Positions 42,621-53,900 are shown, counted from the first letter of the stretch. The stretch: 64,000 bases of DNA from Zhengitettix transpicula (GCA_037074705.1 CM073595.1:23276501-23340500), one strand, 5' to 3'. The notes: generated from the letters alone by a model not told the origin. Translations and numbers: made by a program.

Positions 42621-42880
42621 TATTTAATAAAATTCAGAGAGAAACAATTATGAGGTAAAACATTATTAAATCAAAAGAATGAAAATAACTAACAAAATTT
42701 CTGCTTAACCTCTCTCATGTGATTCATTTTATTGACTGAATAGTATTTATATAAAATAAAACACATATAAACAATACTATGACAAGTAACCAATAATTAC
42801 AAATTTAATTACAGAATCATAATTAATAATTTATAATAATTCTAATTTCTAGGTTTTAATTTAACGTCTGTTTTGAATTA

Positions 42881-43185
42881 ATAAAACAATTCATGACCTT
42901 ATACCGAGACTTTTTATATTTTATTTATATTATGACGACGTTTCGATACCTTTTACAGGTATTTTTTTACAGAGGAGGTGTTTACAAATGATTAGATTTA
43001 TAGTATAATTGTAGAAAGTAAACAAAAACAAGCTGAAGTACACAAAAAAGAAAGAACTTACCAAATTAATATAATAAACTAGCGCAACTAAATGATTAAT
43101 AAGTTATTAAATTCACACAGTTTTGAAAAAGCGTCGTCATAATATAAATAAAAAAGTGTCTGTATAAAGTCATCAATTGTTTTAT
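42881..43185. mobile_element. Fold-back element FB2, complete copy
   Basis: The left arm ATAAAACAATTCATGACC and right arm GTCATCAATTGTTTTAT are inverse, with GACGACG and CGTCGTC marking the inner edges. A degraded hammerhead-like core (GAAAC 42944-42940, then CTGTAAA) lies inside the left arm. Embedded in the segment that recurs at 24930-25500. Confidence 0.7.
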
Positions 43186-43540
43186 CTTATCTTTTTGTCC
43201 AAATTCCACTTTTTAAAGTTGTAAACGTTAAACACGTCTTGCAGACTTCTCACTGGTCACTTTCCACTTCCTTTACTCTGCTATTTAATTAACACCACTT
43301 AACTTTTCCATCCATGGTCTCACTATAGCTTCCTCTTTGACGACTTTTCAAAATTTAAGTACATCATCTTCCTCCATGCAGCCCAGCAAACAACTTAACA
43401 TTTTATACTTTAGTTTACGTCCGCTTTATACGCAGCTACTGTAATTCTCCTCTGGTCTGCCAAACAGATAATAATATGAAATTTATTCCCATATAATTGC
43501 ATACATACATACTGTAAAACCCCTTATTGATTCCACACAT
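42885..43540. repeat. Inverse copy of 24930-25500
   Basis: Includes CTCTGGTCTGCCAAACAG at 43450 and the LINE tail 'ATAATATGAAATTTATTCCC' to about 43540, the inverse of 24930-25016. Confidence 0.8.
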
Positions 43541-43886
43541 ACGAAGATAACTTCAAAGTGAATAAACTGTGTTCCCAGACGAATTGAGGAAAGAAGAAGC
43601 ATCAGAAATTTAAAGTCTCCAGTGAAATATTACAGATCTAATGACGTTTTCCGGTAAACCGTGTGACGGTGGGAATCACTGAAAACGTCTAAATGGATTC
43701 TAATTCATATAATTGTATATTCTAAGACATTTCGGAGTCGTAACTTAACGTCGATATTAGTATCGAATCAGTCACAACTAATAAAAAGTCGACCACTTCC
43801 CTAGCACCAAACAAATCAAGCAGATAGATACCGGAACTAGTAATAAGTAAAATATTTCCCTGAAATTTTCATCACATTTCAATATG

Positions 43887-45187
43887 CCACTGTGAACAGA
43901 AAGTAAGGTGAATTTATTTATAAAATATAAATTCTTTATTTATTCTTCCAAATCAATTTCATCCCCTTCAAAGTAATCCCCGTCCGATAAAAGGCACTTT
44001 TTCCAACGCTTTTTCCAGTCCTCGAAACAATCGTAATAGTTTTTTTCCGGTATAGCCTTCAAGACCTTCTTCGATTCGGTTTTTATCTCCTCAATCGTGT
44101 CAAAACGGCGTCCCCGCATTGGCCTTTTGAATAGCCAGAAGTCGCACGGAGCAAAATCAGGCGATTACGGTGGTTGCGGAACGATATGAGTCGATTTTTT
44201 GGCAAAAAAGTCGCGAAGAACCAATGCAGTATGACATGGTGCATTATCGTGATGAAGGAACCAAGAGTTGTTCGCCCATAATTCCGGCCGTTTCAGAAGA
44301 ATAGCTTGACGCAAACGACGCATAACGCTCAAATATTATTCTTTGTTGACAGTTTGGCCCGGCGGAAGGAATTCATAGTGCACCACACCACGATAATCAA
44401 AGAAAACTGTCAACATGACCTTGATTTTCGATCGACTTTGCCGTGGTCTTTTCGGTCTTGCTTCACCTTTTGCACGATATTCGCTGGATTGGTCCGTGGT
44501 TTCAGGGTCGTATGCGTAAATCCAAGTCTCGTCTCCTGTAATGATACATTTCAAGTGGTCCTGATAGTCAGACAGCAAAGTTTCACACACATCAACGCGA
44601 CGTTTTTTTCCAAAAAATTGAGCGATTTTGGCACTAATCGAGACTTGACGCGTTTGAGACACAAAACATTCTTCAAAATGGTTGGGCTGAGCCAAATGAT
44701 ATTCCAACACTATCAGCGAGATCTCTAATTGTCCATCGACGATTTTCAAGCCCCAAATCTTTGATCTTTTGGACGTGGCCCTCGTCGGTAGACGTTGATG
44801 GTCGTCCAGAGCGCGGTTCGTCTTCAACGCGTTCTCGGCCCTCTTTGAACTCGTTGTACCACTTATAAACGTTTTTTTGTGCCATAGTTTGATCACCAAA
44901 GGCCTTCCGCAACATTTTCAACGTGTCCGCACAAGAATATTCGTTCCGCAAACAAAATTTGATGCAAGTTCTTTGCTCAACAAAATCACCCATTGCAAAA
45001 ATCGAAAAATTCACTTTTAGTTGTTTACAAAAACACGTGTAACTCAGAGATAATTAAACCTTCTAACAAACAGACGCTATGCAAATATTATAGACAGTCC
45101 TACCAACATAGGGGGAAAAAATTTCCGGCCTTCCTAATACCCGGGAGTTTTAAATGACAATTTCACCTTACTTTTTGATCACAGTGG
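43887..45187 (-). mobile_element. Full-length mariner element, inactive
   Basis: 1301 bp bounded by 26-bp terminal inverted repeats: the left starts CCACTGTGAACAGAAAGT and the right, inverted, CCACTGTGATCAAAAAGT; both continue AAGGTGAA. The right flank is TA, the mariner target; the left flank reads TG, so one side of the duplication has mutated. Size and structure are canonical for mariner. It carries one transposase pseudogene. Confidence 0.93.
43940..45014 (-). pseudogene. Mariner transposase, frameshifted with two stops
   Basis: ATG at 45014 opens a frame with the N-terminal helix-turn-helix region, including KNVYKWYNEFKEGRE and DEPRSGRPSTS. A frameshift near 44680 moves the reading to the catalytic domain: TGDETWIYAYDPET holds the first Asp, HHDNAPCH the second and SPDFAPCDFWLF the third. 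The spacing of the last two fits the D34D of mariner. Two TAA codons interrupt it, one after GQTVNKE (about 44336) and one before SPDFAPCD. The C-terminus ends IDLEE* at 43940. The family acts by cut-and-paste at TA; this copy cannot make active enzyme. Confidence 0.93.
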
Positions 45188-45189
45188 TA

Positions 45190-46135
45190 AATCTTCTTCT
45201 TCCATGGCGCTACAGTCCGTAGTGAACCTTGGCCTTTCCAACGAGCTTCTTCCATCACGATCATGTGCTGTCCTCTTCCAATTTCTACATCCCAGCTACC
45301 GTACAACCAACTTCTTCAGGGTCTACCTCGTTCTCTTTGTCCTCCTGGGGTTCCACCTCAGACTCCTTCATTCGTGCTACATGGCCTACACATCTTGTCC
45401 TTCCTTATCGTATGATTTTTGTTACTGGAGCATCAGCGTATATAGTATACAATTCTGTATTGTACTTGTTCCTCCATTGTCCCTTATCGCACACAGGGCC
45501 GATTATGCTTCTAAGAACTCATCTCTCGAATCCATCAAGCAGCCTTGCGTCGGTTTCCGTCAGGGGCCATGTTTCTGAGCCGTATATAAGAACTGGTCTT
45601 ACAAGTGTTTTATAAGTAGTAAGTTTTGTTGGGCGGCTGAGGAGTCTTGACCTGAATATATTACTCAAGGCAAAATATGCCTTATTTGCTGAAACTAATC
45701 TGGCCTTAATTTCCGATGAGGTATCATCAGAGCTATGGACCAAAGGTACCTGAAACTCTCGACTCTCTCGAATGTATGTCCATCCACTCTAAAGGTCTTT
45801 GACATATTGGGCTGATATGCTTTACCGCATGTTAAATATTTTGTTTTGTCCTCATTTATCATTAAACCCATCTTCCTACTTGCTTGGTTTAAGTCTGTAA
45901 AGGCTTCTTTGAGCGCTGGTATTGTTCGCGCTACGATGCCTAAGTCGTGTGCATTGAATTATTGTAAATAGTGCCTCTAATCTGTAGGCCTGCATTCCTA
46001 AACACTTTCTCGAGCGCTACATTAAACAATAGGCATGCCAGTGCATCTCCTTGGCGTAGCCCATTTTTTATTTTAAGCGAGTAATTTCCACCAACTCGAA
46101 TGCGGCTTCTTACATCAGACATCATCATATTTTTT
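45190..46135 (-). pseudogene. Non-LTR reverse transcriptase fragment
   Basis: The minus strand reads SRIRVGGNYSLKIKNGLRQG, then DALACLLFNVALEKVFR, then (after breaks) ESFRYL-type text, SEIKARLVSANKAYFAL, KLTTYKTLVRPVLIYGSETW. G-RQGD-L--LLFN--LE is reverse transcriptase motif 4; RPVLIYGSETW is the thumb region of insect LINEs often annotated as craniofacial-development-protein-2-like. The catalytic YADD block is lost or broken. The mariner lies immediately to its left. Clade (RTE, CR1 or other) not resolved. Confidence 0.8.
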
Positions 46136-46366
46136 TAAACCTAATTAAACTGTAATAATAATCGAGAGAGGTGGCAGCAAATAAAAATTACTGGCCTGGT
46201 GCAGATACGCTGAGACGCTTTACAGTTTCAAATTCAACGTCGTCAATGAACAACTGATCATATCTCACGTTATAATGAAAATTTCACGGACTCAATGCCT
46301 CGCGGAATATTTACGAACAAAAATCCCCGCACGAGTCTGTGAATTTTTCTTCGTAGATATTAATTA

Positions 46367-46590
46367 GCCGGCCTGCTGTGGTGTAGTGGCCATCGTCATT
46401 GCCTCGCATCACAGAGGTCCCGGGTTCGAATCCATGGATGTTTGTATTCGTCCTGGTCAAGAAAACTGGGGTTTAAGCTGTGGGAGAACCGACACTCTGA
46501 CTCCTAAATCCAGAATGTGTCATGTAAGATGACAGTCTGGCAGCCGTCTCGGTAGGTCAAGGCCCTTCATGGGCTGTCGAGCCAAGGAGT
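46367..46590 (+). mobile_element. tRNA-derived SINE with target duplication
   Basis: Starts GCCGGCCTGCTG; pol III A box TGGTGTAGTGGC (46379-46390) and B box GGTTCGAATCC (46423-46433), 32 bp apart. The tRNA-like head is followed by CATGGATGTTTG and a unique body ending CGAGCCAAGGAGT. Flanking TAGATATTA occurs at 46354-46362 and 46591-46599, a target duplication. No poly(A) tail. The closest relative here is 28885-29093. Confidence 0.85.
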
Positions 46591-46603
46591 TAGATATTAT
46601 TTA

Positions 46604-47339
46604 ACTTACGTAACAGCATATATCGTTTTAGATATTTTTCTAAATATTATGAGGCTGAATAATTTGAAAATGTATGTAACATTAATACACTTTTTTAAAA
46701 CCAGTCAGTTATCACATGATAGACGTGAAAACTTTTATTCTCATAATGAACGAATTGTTACTTCCACATGCTTAGCGTGAGTTACAAGGACGTTTTATCG
46801 AAGGAAGCTCTTACGAAATATCGATTTGACTTGAGTATTTCTCAAGTAGGTCCCCCCCCCCCCCTCACCACGTCTATTCTCCGAACATAGCGGGATATCT
46901 GATCCTTGTTCACTAAAAACTAGACAATGCATTTTTTCCCCCCCTCTTAAGATGCTAGCTAGAAAAATCTCGTCCTAAAATATTTAAGTGCGTTAACAAA
47001 GAACGAGTCATCCCATCTAATGAGACGGCCGCCCCTTCAGGAAATAAATGAATCATCGCACGTAACAAGCAATTACAACGCTCGATGCAATATTTCAAAT
47101 GAGATCTCAATTTATTCCTTAGTTTTAGCATACATTTTACACCAAAAAAAATATATGCATATTGTTTTTATTATTTGATACTATAGTATTTAATTTTTAA
47201 TGGGACTAGCATCAGATGCCATAAAATAATAGGAATGCACTTCCCATAAAAATACTCTATTTATATATCCAATTGAAAACATTGTAACATTGTAAACTCT
47301 GTTTAGACGGCCTTCAGCCTCAAAATGTTGTTATCTGTA
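46604..47339. other. Unassigned intergenic DNA
   Basis: Contains a C13 run near 46852-46864; no gene or repeat class seen. Confidence 0.4.
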
Positions 47340-47418
47340 GGAAAATACCTGAAAAGGTATCGAAACGTCGTCATAATATAAATAAAAAGTGTCTGTATAA
47401 GGCCATCAATTGTTTTAT
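47340..47418 (+). mobile_element. Fold-back FB2, right arm only, with hammerhead-like core
   Basis: TACCTGAAAAGGTATCGAAACGTC: core CTGAAAA (47349-47355; one change from CTGANGA), a minimal stem II, GAAAC (47362-47366), GTC. The arm CATAATATAAATAAAAAGTG...CATCAATTGTTTTA follows. Confidence 0.5.
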
Positions 47419-48369
47419 TAGTTAAAAACAGACTTTTTGATATACAATATGTTTTTGTAAGAAGCAGCTTCTCTTTTATGTTATGTTCACATTCCACGAC
47501 GAAAGTTAGTGATGAAATTATTTATAACGAATGAATACATTTTTTTTAACCTTATTGACAGGTATAAACGTTTATTTTATATGAAAAATATTCTAACTTT
47601 ACGTCTTATAATTATTAGTATACGTAATCACGTTTCAAATTATATTCATTACGTAGATGATTCCAACCCAGAGAAAGAAATTATGGGGTTAAGTGGATCA
47701 CTTGCGTATTTTTATCTCGCTCATTTGGATCCTCATACGACTCGTACCAAAGTAACTACGCTGCCGAAGAAGCAATGGGGACGAGAATAATTGAGTAAAT
47801 AGAGTAACCTATATCAAATACAGAAACAAGACAATCATGATATGAAATAGTGAGAAAAAAGGTAAACGAATATAACCAAAAAAGAAACTACTGGGAGAAA
47901 AACCAATTAATGAGTACATACAAACGACTACAATAACCGCAGAAGAATGGGAAAATCACTAAATCACATAATTGTTATTAGTCACGGAATAAGTAGATAT
48001 AGGAACTGATGAAAACATAAGAAGTGGTTTATTAAAGTGATGTTTCTTAAAAATTTCATAAAACTGATATGTATTTATTTAATCTACATATGGGCAGTTC
48101 AACCGGTAGTAAATTACAATTTAATTACAAAGTAAATAAAACAAGTTACAATAAAATTAATTAGAGTAAATTAATATAATTATTTTTAAGTATACGCTAG
48201 GTTTAGGGACACTATTTCAACTATAAATACATGTATATATAATTATATTAATTAAAGTTTAATTTTGAAAGATTTAAAGAAAGAATTAATATTTTACTGG
48301 CCTGAAAAGAAGAACAGTGGAAATATATCTGAAACTTAGCTAACTTGTAACTATGTAAGCTGACAAGGA
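47419..48369. other. Unassigned AT-rich DNA
   Basis: A 93-codon plus frame at 47509-47790 has no recognisable domain; not called. Confidence 0.4.
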
Positions 48370-48409
48370 TTGTTACTATTTTGCTTTAGTTTATTTATCA
48401 CAAAAGTAA

Positions 48410-48900
48410 AAATAGAAACAAGAGCTCTGAAGCTGAAAAACCGGAAAGCTAACGGGCTAGATAACATAACTAGTTCGTTTCAAATGACCTTGAAGCTCTT
48501 CCTTGTGCCGCCCAATAAATTCATGTACCGTTGTCACACACTCGCTGCAGTAAGGTGTCGAGTGACAGCTTTGACAAGCGAGGTGCTTTCGCTGAAAGCC
48601 AGAACGGCTCCATTTAAAAAACATTATAGTGAGATGATTAAATATTTAGGAGATACTCTGTTCGAACAACTACAAGTCTTTTATAACAAGAGGCTTACTC
48701 TCAAACAAATCCAAAAAGAGTTCAAACGAGATGTGACGATACCTATGTTCAACAAAAGCTGATCCCAAGAATTATAGAATTTTTACACCAGTACTGAATA
48801 CTTGTAAAGATTTCTGGATGGACAACTTTAGGAATCTAACACGCAATAGATCCCGAGGGACTATTGAGTACGTAATAATTACAAGCTGGTTAGCGTAATA
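48410..48900 (+). pseudogene. LINE reverse transcriptase fragment with an in-frame insertion
   Basis: ALKLKNRKANGLDNITS is reverse transcriptase motif 1 (K-x-KA-G-DNI), and EMIKYLGDTLFEQLQVFYNK with TLKQIQKEFKRDVTIPMF is motif 2 of the same protein. Between them lie about 156 bp (48476-48631) encoding 52 foreign codons in frame. After 48760, frames DPKNYR and TPVLNT continue with breaks. Truncated at both ends. Confidence 0.75.
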
Positions 48901-48962
48901 CTTGACGTCTTCTAAACTGATTTGATGTGATAAGGATATTTCTCTTCATAATTGTTTATATA

Positions 48963-49805
48963 CTAGCTGAGTGTTCAGCGTTGCCCGGGTATTTATTTAC
49001 CGCCATGGTTAATCCGAGAATTAAACTCAGCGACTCCTATAACCCCGGATTCGACACTAATCTCTATCTTTTATGCACTACTTTTTAAGTACCTCAACCT
49101 GCACAGTAAAGGTGTTTCCCTCGCTTGCCTTTTGGAGTTGAAATTAGACACTTAAAAACTCTAGTACGACAATATCAAATTAAGCGACCCCAAAAACGTT
49201 CTATTCGACACTAATAATGGCTGTTTAGGAATGTTTTTAAATTCCTCCCCCTCGACCCCAACTTCTAGAGGCGGTAGATGTGTCTTAACCCCTCAGTGTT
49301 TGTTCCTGGATGATAAGTAACATGTGTTTAAAGTTTGGTAGAAATTTCTTCACGTATTTAAGATTATATACGGAAATTTCTTTCACCCCCTTCCACCCCC
49401 ACACCTAGGGCCTGAACTACAACTTAAGTGATATAGTTAATTTAAGAATTAAACTCAGTGACTTCTATAACCATCGATTTGACACCAATCTCGGTTGTTT
49501 CGCGTTATTTTTATGTAATTATTGGTAAGGGGTTGAAATAATACACTAAAAACATCTGGATAGAATGTATTCCTCACATAGACCCCAAAAAATATAATAA
49601 TAATCAACGATAATATCGGCCGTTACAGCGTGTTTTTAAATTTCAACCCCGTTCACCACTTGGGAGTTGTCTAACATTTCGAAAGACCGACAGAATCCTT
49701 TGCGGGGGTGCGCACAACGACTCACCCAATGTTTAATCGAATTCCGATTAATGGTTTAGGTGCTCATAGGGAACATACAGACATTCATTTATATATATAG
49801 AGAGA
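48963..49805 (-). mobile_element. Non-autonomous Helitron, full length
   Basis: Minus strand: starts A|TCTCTCTATATATATAAATG and ends GGGCAACGCTGAACACTCAGCTAG with T next. A GCTGA/TCAGC hairpin with an ACAC loop lies directly before TAG, the standard Helitron 3' hairpin. 843 bp, no Rep/helicase. The array at 31795-34493 derives from a relative of this copy. Confidence 0.85.
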
Positions 49806-49896
49806 GATGAAACTGAAATAAAAAATTATACGTTGACACATTCCACATCCATGAAGCTGGACTCTAGGAAATATGAAACATTATTATTATTATTAC

Positions 49897-50235
49897 TGTG
49901 GTCTGCCAAATCTTAATAAAATAAAAATAAAACGACCTAGTGCCAACCTGCGTGTTTATTAGAAGTCCACACAACCTTGATAACTAACCGGAAGCGTGTG
50001 ACCCGCTCACCAGAAAATAACAACTGTGTTTCTTGGGAATCGGGGACGTCGGTCCGCCTTCCTTTTATAGTCTATTTGTGAAACGTGACAACCGCCTTCC
50101 GAATTGATGACTATTAAAAGAAAGCCTGGAGGAAGGCGTATTAAGGCCAAGATCACTGTTTCTACTATTTTTGAACTTGTTTAGCCAAGTTGTGCAGGTT
50201 AGCCGCCGAGTACCGTTCGTTTTGGCCCACTGACA
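49897..50235 (-). mobile_element. LTR-like element, second family
   Basis: Minus strand: TGTCAGTGGGCC at 50235 and ...GGCAGACCACA at 49897, i.e. TGT...ACA ends. A TATA box CTATAAAAGG lies at 50070-50061 and AATAAA at 49960-49955, in the order U3, R, U5 for a 339-bp LTR. No convincing target duplication (ATTAC against CTACG), so a promoter-bearing unique sequence is the alternative. Confidence 0.4.
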
Positions 50236-51951
50236 CTACGATTTAACACTTGTAGATCATCGGACTTATGAATTGACCTAATACATTCTTATACGACCCG
50301 AAATATTTTCAGTATTATTTTTTTAAAAAATTTAATATAAAAACGACAGGTGTTAAAATATTATGATATCTTTCTTTTACCGTATGCAAGGTGCGATCAA
50401 AATATAGCTACTTTGAAAGTGTTCAAGCTCATCATAAAACATTTTCCCCTCCGCAGCGAAATTTCGAAAGATGCGTAGCACGAGAGGACTTTTCGGAGTG
50501 CACGGAATAGAAAATCAGCATAGAATTAGAAATGTATCGGCATGCTTTATCTCAATCATATGTGTTGTGTACTATAATATTTTTAATAGTACCCAATATT
50601 TTTTTTAAAAAAAAAACTATATCGGAAGTAAATTCCTCCGATTACTTGAGCCATAAATCTTCAAAGTTTTAGTTAGAACTGCAACAATACGACGGACTGC
50701 AAGAGAGAACAAGGAGAGTTACCCAAAATATTTGTTTATTATTTCATCGCTCGTAATATTTCCAGAAACGATTTAAGACCGAACACCGTAAAAGAGAATG
50801 TCGTATGGCTGCAGTAACGGTCACGGCCAGTTGGACGTTACACTTGACAGTGATTGAAAAAGCAACACATAATTGATCACGTGAAAACACATACGTTTAC
50901 CGTCCGTGCGCTTAATTATCTATTACAGCAAATTAAATTCTAACGGGGGAATTTTTTAACTCTAAACGGAATGAGCTTAACAATTTTTGTAGGAAATATA
51001 ACGCGGGTACCCTCAGTCGAGCCGTTATTGCCGAAATTGGCCGATTTTTAACGAGAAGTTTTGTTCTGCAGTCTTAGAATATGTTAACCTATGAGAATGT
51101 ATTTGGAGAGAAAAATTAATAGAAAAAGAATAGTCGCAGCAGAAACACTTAAAATACTATAGCTAGCACATTAATGATGGTTCGTTCCGTTCGGTCCTTT
51201 CTAAGAGAAATAATACAGTGACCTAACGATCAGTTTTAGAGGAACAAAATTTTTTACACTTCACGTTTTATGATGAAGTAAGTTCATAAAATTTCCGTAT
51301 GTCGTCATTTGGTCATAATTTCCACTGGCCCTGAAAAACTATGTTTCCAGATTTGTTTCAAATTCCAACGGGATTGCTCTCATATAAATTGACGTTATTA
51401 AATCGCTGCATATCAGACACGAAGGAAACCCATACAATTACTGAATTTTCCGCTATGTACTTGAGGATCTTGTCCGTCCGTTCTTTCGACTCCACGTTGC
51501 CGTGAAACAGATTTTTATATGTCCCAATTTATGGAACACACATTTACTTCCTTCGTGGATAATTACGTGTTAAATTTAAATTTTTAATTATACTAACAGC
51601 TCTCTGGCCGTTTTAAGTGCTATGTATGTTCCATCAGAACGAAATGGTAATTACGAATGGAAATTAAAAACTCGATCCAGATTGGAGATTCACTGTTCAG
51701 AAAATCCTGCGAATTAAATTATTAATATTAATATTTATTTTTTTTACTGGAGAGCAGAATTGTATACACCGTGACCACTCAACCAACAGTTTGAAAAGAT
51801 ATGAACAAGTACGAGAATATCGTACATTTACGCACGTCAGGGCAGTATTTGCAATTAAAAAAAAATTTTAAAAAAATGACGTCTTACTGGGAATAATGAA
51901 AAAGAAAGACAGCCAATTCAGACAAAACGGATAATATAAATACCACACGAC
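50236..51951. other. Unassigned intergenic DNA
   Basis: No gene recognised. GGCTGCAGTAACGGTCACGG near 50810 is loosely like 13170-13200. Confidence 0.4.
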
Positions 51952-51980
51952 GTTTCTGGGATCCTTGTACCTTTCGTCAG
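51952..51980 (-). ncRNA. Hammerhead-ribozyme-like module, isolated copy
   Basis: Minus strand: CAC, CTGACGA (51980-51974), loop closed by GG/CC, GAAAC (51956-51952), GTC as cleavage triplet, then GTG pairing with CAC. The core is fully consensus, and stem III is again reduced to ACGT. Not in an obvious palindrome. Confidence 0.55.
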
Positions 51981-53355
51981 GTGCTAAGAAGAGCCTAGAG
52001 CGACACAACTACTATAGCTAGCAAATTAATGATGGTTCGTTAACAACACTCAAAAGATTTTACAATTCTTCTCGGCGTCCTTTCAGTCTTTGAAGGTTGA
52101 GGTTGATTAATAATCGAAATCCAATAAAACACGTCCATGTTCCGATGTTTTAAGCCTCGCTTGAGAGTAATTAGCCGTGGAATGCTGGGGGCCTGCGGTG
52201 TTAATTATGAAATGTTACCTATTTCTTAAGGTACAGTTGTAATTAATATTATTTTAAAAAAATAAATGGAGTCGCCAACTATGATGAAGCTGTAATATTG
52301 CGGACGGTTTTTTTTTATGGGTGTTACTGCTGTGCCCGTAAAGGTGTGTTTGAAACGACTTACACGAGAACGGGACCACCAGTCTCGATAGAATGAAACA
52401 GGATTCGAACCCGGAACTTATTTCAGTACCGCTATTCATACTTATGATTCCCAAAGAGCTCAATTTGCGAAATCTTCGCATGCGGGATCGTTAGAAGCAG
52501 CACGTATGAACTGAAACAGGAAATGTTGAAGTTAATCCCATAGAACTGCATGTCCCACCTCGAATTGAAACGATTCGGGTGTAAAGGAGCTTGGCGGTCA
52601 ATTTCAGCCGTGATTCCAAAGTGCGGTTTCTACCACGGCGAATTCACAACTCCGCCGGTCAAGGACAAGGTCGTTGCAGAACATCGCTTTGCAGGTTCCT
52701 CCACAACTTTTTTACTCTCTTTTTCCGGAACTAACCTCGCGTGTTTCGTCATACAAATCAGTCTGGAGTAAAAAAAAAATGAAGCCACGTTTACGTCAAG
52801 TTAAAACTATGGGCGTAGACTGGTTTTCTTATAAAAATTCTGGAACTAAATTGGGTCACTCGAGAAACGCCCAAATGTTATTAAAAGAGACAATCATACA
52901 TATAATCTAATTATCAACGTAGTTAAGGTATGCAGTGGAAATATGTCGACCGGATCGGGAATCGAACCCGTCCACATACCTTAGCCATGGCTTGAGGCTT
53001 ATATAAGCTTTCTCTCTATACATCTTTGAATATAAATATAACTGATTATCAACTAAACCGACGCTATTTCGAAAACATTCGAGGAAAACACGACTGTAGA
53101 AATTGGCTCCACTACCCGGACAACATTTTTTTTTCGCAACATTCGAATTTGCAGTGCAGAACTTTATCGAGTCACTCGAGAAATGCGTGATAGTCATGAT
53201 ATGTTAAGTGGAATTATTTTGATCAGCAGCAAGATACGATTCTACGAACCTTCAATGAGGACAGACAATTTGAAGTGAGGCGGGGAAATTGTATGGATGA
53301 ATCCACAATTGTTTACCCGCAGCGTGGAAAATTCTCCGAGATTCCAATACATACA

Positions 53356-53357
<2 letters not shown>
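51981..53357. other. Intergenic DNA with two B-box-like sites
   Basis: Minus-strand GGGTTCGAATCC (about 52389-52400) and GGGTTCGATTCCC (about 52963-52975) resemble pol III B boxes, but no matching A box or tRNA fold is visible; probably SINE remnants. The 52550-52771 frame is GC-richer but unrecognised. Confidence 0.35.
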
Positions 53358-53396
<39 letters not shown>

Positions 53397-53411
53397 ATAT
53401 ATATATATATA
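53358..53411. repeat. (AT)n microsatellite
   Basis: AT run interrupted by GTATGTAT. Confidence 0.9.
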
Positions 53412-53769
53412 AAGTTTCCGACAGGAAACGGTACCAGTACGAGTTAAAAACGTTGTCATTAAACATGATACCGGAAAAAAGAAATCAGCACTAAATGAGC
53501 AAGTAGAACCGTTGCCAGTTCCTAAATCCCCTAAATATTGTTAAGATAACGTTGGAGTATTTTATGATTCTCTTCTATTCCCCCGTCTCCGGTCGTAATA
53601 TTAGGCAGCAGCAAGAGACTAAATAAACTCGTCAGAAAGACATATTATATAATTAATTAATCGCGACGTTTTCGAGAAGCGTCCAAATTCAGAAGCGTCG
53701 TAATCGTGGCACCGACACGACACGAGAAAGACTTACGTTGATGAGTTGTAGGTTGCGGAGAATAATGTT

Positions 53770-53900
53770 GAGGTGATATCCAAGCGCTCACCTGGGCAAC
53801 TGCGAGATGTGTGCCGACGACCGGCGAGCGACTGACCCAAACCTCGCTCCTTCGCCGACTTGCCCCAATTCGTCCCCAGTTCCCCCCTATATAAACACCG
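53770..53900 (-). promoter_or_regulatory. Candidate minus-strand promoter and first exon
   Basis: On the minus strand a TTTATATAGG TATA box (about 53897-53888) is followed by CpG-rich sequence, an arthropod-type TCAGT (about 53837), and GTTGCCCAG|GTGAGCGCT, a strong donor near 53798. A second donor, CAAC|GTAAGT, occurs near 53740. This is the layout of a TATA promoter with a short non-coding exon. The TATA-to-TCAGT distance (about 60 bp) is longer than standard, so the real start may differ. No coding exon downstream is identified. Confidence 0.35.

Noticed and set aside
44306..44728. 140-codon plus-strand open frame
   Set aside because: Antisense shadow of the mariner transposase pseudogene.
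45204..45615. 124- and 128-codon plus-strand open frames
   Set aside because: Antisense shadows of the LINE reverse transcriptase remnant on the minus strand.
52550..52910. 73- and 78-codon plus-strand frames
   Set aside because: Overlapping frames without splice sites, domain or poly(A) context.
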